DNA from: an uncultured Thermoleophilia bacterium
GTDB lineage: Bacteria; Actinomycetota; Thermoleophilia; Gaiellales; F1-60-MAGs149
DNA length: 8,537 nucleotides
Direction: 5' to 3'
Assembly: GCA_902806305.1 (NCBI GenBank)
Contig: CADCWC010000168.1
Coordinates: forward strand, 1-8,537
In this document: positions 6,736 through 8,537 of the stretch, piece after piece
Layout of the letters: the number at the start of each line of letters is the position of its first letter
How positions within the stretch are numbered: the first letter of the stretch is position 1
Made by a program: the position numbers and the translations under genes
Notes under the pieces: model-generated
The model's input: the letters and a program-made list of their open reading frames with translations, nothing else
Databases searched by the model: none
Told to the model about the DNA's origin: nothing

Positions 6736-7971
6736 ATGTCCACCGCAGCGCACGCGCAGATCCCCACCCGCCGACGTCCGTCCGCCCGCCCCGGGACGGG
6801 GTCCTCCCTCGTCGGTGCCGCGGTGCTCGCCGCGGCGGGCCTCGTCGTCGGCCCGACGGACGTCCCGGCGGCTCGCGCGCCGGAGCCGTCCACGGCGATC
6901 GCCTTCGCGTCCGTCCCGTCGACGCCTCCGCCGGCCGCCCCGGGCGCCCGCGTCCTGCGGCCGGCCGCCGCCACGAGCGCCGCCGCTCTCCTCCCGACCC
7001 AGACGCGCGCGAACGTCGCGCCGGTCGTCGCCGGCTTCGGCTACCCGGTCCGTCCGTTCCACCGCGAGCACCCCGTCCGCGGCTTCTTCGGCGACCCGCG
7101 GACGGTGTTCGACGGCCCGCCGACCCGCGCCACCCTGATGCACGGCGACGGCCAGTTCTCGTTCCACGAGGGGGTGGACATCTCGGCGAAGGACGGGACG
7201 GCCGTCTACGCCGTCCGCTCGGGCGTCGTGCAGGCCGCCGCGAAGACGAGCGACTGGTTCATCGACGTCGACACGGGCCCGGGCCAGGGCTTCACGTACT
7301 GGCACGTGATCCCCGCGGTCCGACCCGGCCAGCGGGTCGTCGCCTACGAGACCGTCCTCGGCCACGTCCGTCGCGGGGCCCGGCACGTCCACCTGACCGT
7401 CACCGAGGGCGGGCGCGTGGTGAACCCGCTGGCTCCCGGACGGCTCGGGCCGTACCGCGACACGACCCCGCCGCGGGTGCGGTCGGTCGAGCTGCGGAGT
7501 GCCGGCGCCGAACCGGTGATGCCGGAGTTCGTCCAGGGTCGGGTCGAGATCGTCGCGGACGTCGCCGACACGCCGACGACCCCCGCTCCGGGCCTCTGGC
7601 GCGACATGCCCACGACGCCCGCGGTGCTGGCCTGGCGTGTCGAGACCATGGACGGTCGACGGGTCCGGCCCAAGCGGACGGTGATCGACGTCCGAGAGCG
7701 CCGGCCGGACCACGCCGCGTTCTGGCGCGTCTTCGCGCGCGGGACGCACCAGAACATGAGCGTCTTCGGGCCGCACTTCTCCTACCGGCAGCCCGGCCGC
7801 TCGCTGTACCGGCTCACGCCCGACGGGTTCGACACCCGGACGCTGCCCGACGCGGTCTACGAGGTCGTCGTGGTCGCGAGCGACGTCCGCGGCAACCGGG
7901 ACGAGGTCCGGCGACGCTTCACGGTCCACAACCGGCCCGTCACGAGCGCCGGTGCGGAGCACGAGCGATGA
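6736..7971 (+). CDS. Secreted M23-family (LytM-type) metallopeptidase with C-terminal Ig-like domain
   Basis: This is a 411-aa exported protein. A basic N-terminus (RRR at 12-14) is followed by a hydrophobic stretch at 24-39 and a likely cleavage after AARA (about residue 48), then an Ala/Pro-rich linker to about 115. Residues about 125-235 form the M23 fold. Zinc ligands H144 and D148 sit in HEGVD, and H219 sits in HVH (217-219); H190 in YWHV matches the additional conserved His of the family. All active-site residues expected of a zinc endopeptidase are therefore present. M23 enzymes cut peptide cross-links in peptidoglycan or act in cell-wall remodelling outside the membrane. Residues about 240-400 look like an Ig/beta-sandwich domain, beginning DTTPP (242-246) and ending in a strand near ASDVRGN. 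The ATG at 6736 follows a weak GGTGGG; 72 bases separate it from the nSTAND gene. Its stop overlaps the next start as ATGA. The wall substrate is not known. Confidence 0.9.
   Translation: MSTAAHAQIPTRRRPSARPGTGSSLVGAAVLAAAGLVVGPTDVPAARAPEPSTAIAFASVPSTPPPAAPGARVLRPAAATSAAALLPTQTRANVAPVVAGFGYPVRPFHREHPVRGFFGDPRTVFDGPPTRATLMHGDGQFSFHEGVDISAKDGTAVYAVRSGVVQAAAKTSDWFIDVDTGPGQGFTYWHVIPAVRPGQRVVAYETVLGHVRRGARHVHLTVTEGGRVVNPLAPGRLGPYRDTTPPRVRSVELRSAGAEPVMPEFVQGRVEIVADVADTPTTPAPGLWRDMPTTPAVLAWRVETMDGRRVRPKRTVIDVRERRPDHAAFWRVFARGTHQNMSVFGPHFSYRQPGRSLYRLTPDGFDTRTLPDAVYEVVVVASDVRGNRDEVRRRFTVHNRPVTSAGAEHER
7956..7959 (+). promoter_or_regulatory. Ribosome binding site of the TPR gene, inside the M23 gene
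   Basis: GGAG lies eight bases before the ATG at 7968, within the end of the M23 coding sequence. It supports starting the downstream gene at the ATGA overlap. Confidence 0.45.
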
Positions 7972-8537
7972 GCCGCCCGCTGGTCGCGTTCCTGCTGACG
8001 CTCCGCAGCGACATCCGCTACCGGACCGGGCGCCTCGACGCCGCCCGTCGCGACGCCGAGCAGGCGGTCGAGCTCTGCGCCCGCGGGCCCGACGCGCACG
8101 TCCTGACGGCCGCCCTCTTCCAGGCCGCGAAGGTCGACGCGGTGCAGGGGCGGAGCGCCGACTGCGTCGCCCGCCTCGACCGGGCCACCGAGATCGCCGC
8201 CGCGGGCCCCGACCTCACGGCGCTGGCGCACCTCGCCGCGACGCACGGCCTGCTGCGGCTCGGTCAGGGCGCCTGGGACGACGCCGTCCGGCACCTCGAG
8301 CGCGCGGAGGCCCTCCAGGCCGACCACGGACCGGCCGACCCGCTGGTCGTCGGCAGCAGCCCCCGGCTGATCGAGGCCTACGTCGCCTGCGGACGGCACG
8401 ACGACGCGCGTCGCGAGCTCGGGCGGCTGGCCACCGCCGTCCGGAGCGATCCCTCGCCCGCGGCGCGGGCCGCCGTGCTGCGCGCCGAGGCGCTGACCGC
8501 CGCCGACGCGGACCTCGACCGACGGTTCCCGGCCGCG
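7968..8537 (+). CDS. TPR-type protein resembling the C-terminal half of LuxR/MalT-like (LAL) regulators, 3' truncated by window
   Basis: The reading frame from the ATG at 7968 is open for 190 codons to the window edge. The protein is all-helical, with repeated TPR-like pairs: RTGRLDAARRDAEQAVEL (about 19-36), then RLGQGAWDDAVRHLERAEAL (about 98-117), RLIEAYVACGRHDDAR (about 129-144), and a final Leu/Ala-rich helix. The order 'Gly-Arg-x-x-x-Ala, Leu-Glu-x-Ala, Asp-Pro-x-Val, x-Ile-Glu-Ala-x-Val-x-x-Gly-Arg' is typical of the region just before the LuxR helix-turn-helix in large ATPase regulators (LAL family). No ATPase is encoded before it, so it would be a short form; the HTH should lie 60-100 codons past the window end. 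There is no signal peptide, so it is probably cytoplasmic. It overlaps the M23 gene by four bases (ATGA), implying co-translation. Alternatives are a generic TPR protein or a remnant of a larger regulator. The gene call is fair, the family tentative. Confidence 0.65.
   Translation, partial: MSRPLVAFLLTLRSDIRYRTGRLDAARRDAEQAVELCARGPDAHVLTAALFQAAKVDAVQGRSADCVARLDRATEIAAAGPDLTALAHLAATHGLLRLGQGAWDDAVRHLERAEALQADHGPADPLVVGSSPRLIEAYVACGRHDDARRELGRLATAVRSDPSPAARAAVLRAEALTAADADLDRRFPAA

Noticed and set aside
3193..7962. A 1589-codon open frame on the minus strand opposite the nSTAND and M23 genes
   Set aside because: It is Arg/Gly/His-rich with no domain motifs. Long antisense frames are expected at this GC content because stops are rare, and the opposite strand has clear domains throughout.
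1..8537. Insertion sequences, CRISPR repeats, tRNA or rRNA genes
   Set aside because: No transposase motifs, no spaced direct repeats other than the WD40-coding cores, and no tRNA-like cloverleaf or rRNA segment was seen.

Overview
The window is very GC-rich, and every gene I can support lies on the + strand. It looks like a chromosome segment of a high-GC actinobacterium. The second gene carries paired Trp/Cys Ig-like repeats, a type I associate with Thermoleophilia (Solirubrobacterales/Patulibacter-like), so that class is my best guess. This is an inference from protein style; there is no rRNA or marker gene to prove it.

Layout: (1) 1-102 is the extreme C-terminus of a TrkH-type potassium transporter. 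(2) 241-1473 encodes a secreted 410-aa protein with a probable beta-sandwich domain and two Ig-like repeats. (3) 1568-3247 encodes a 559-aa protein with a SARP-type winged helix, a bacterial transcriptional activator domain (BTAD), and a C-terminal SIR2-like domain. (4) 3244-6663, overlapping gene 3 by four bases (GTGA), encodes a 1139-aa nSTAND1 NTPase with a winged-helix region, one transmembrane helix and about 14-15 WD40 blades. (5) 6736-7971 encodes a secreted M23 (LytM-type) metallopeptidase with a C-terminal Ig-like domain. (6) 7968-8537, overlapping gene 5 by four bases (ATGA) and running off the end, encodes a TPR-type protein resembling the C-terminal half of LuxR/MalT-like (LAL) regulators.

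The centrepiece is the pair of genes 3 and 4. A SIR2-like domain (NADase-type effectors in several bacterial immune systems) is fused to a SARP/BTAD regulator and translationally coupled to a large membrane-anchored STAND NTPase with a WD40 sensor. STAND plus SIR2 is a recurrent theme in prokaryotic conflict systems, so the pair is a plausible two-gene signalling or abortive-infection module. The presumed catalytic His of the SIR2 domain appears to be Gln here, so the domain may bind NAD(H) or another nucleotide rather than hydrolyse NAD+. The remaining genes are cell-envelope or transport functions with no obvious mechanistic link to the pair. No mobile element, tRNA, rRNA or CRISPR array is visible.
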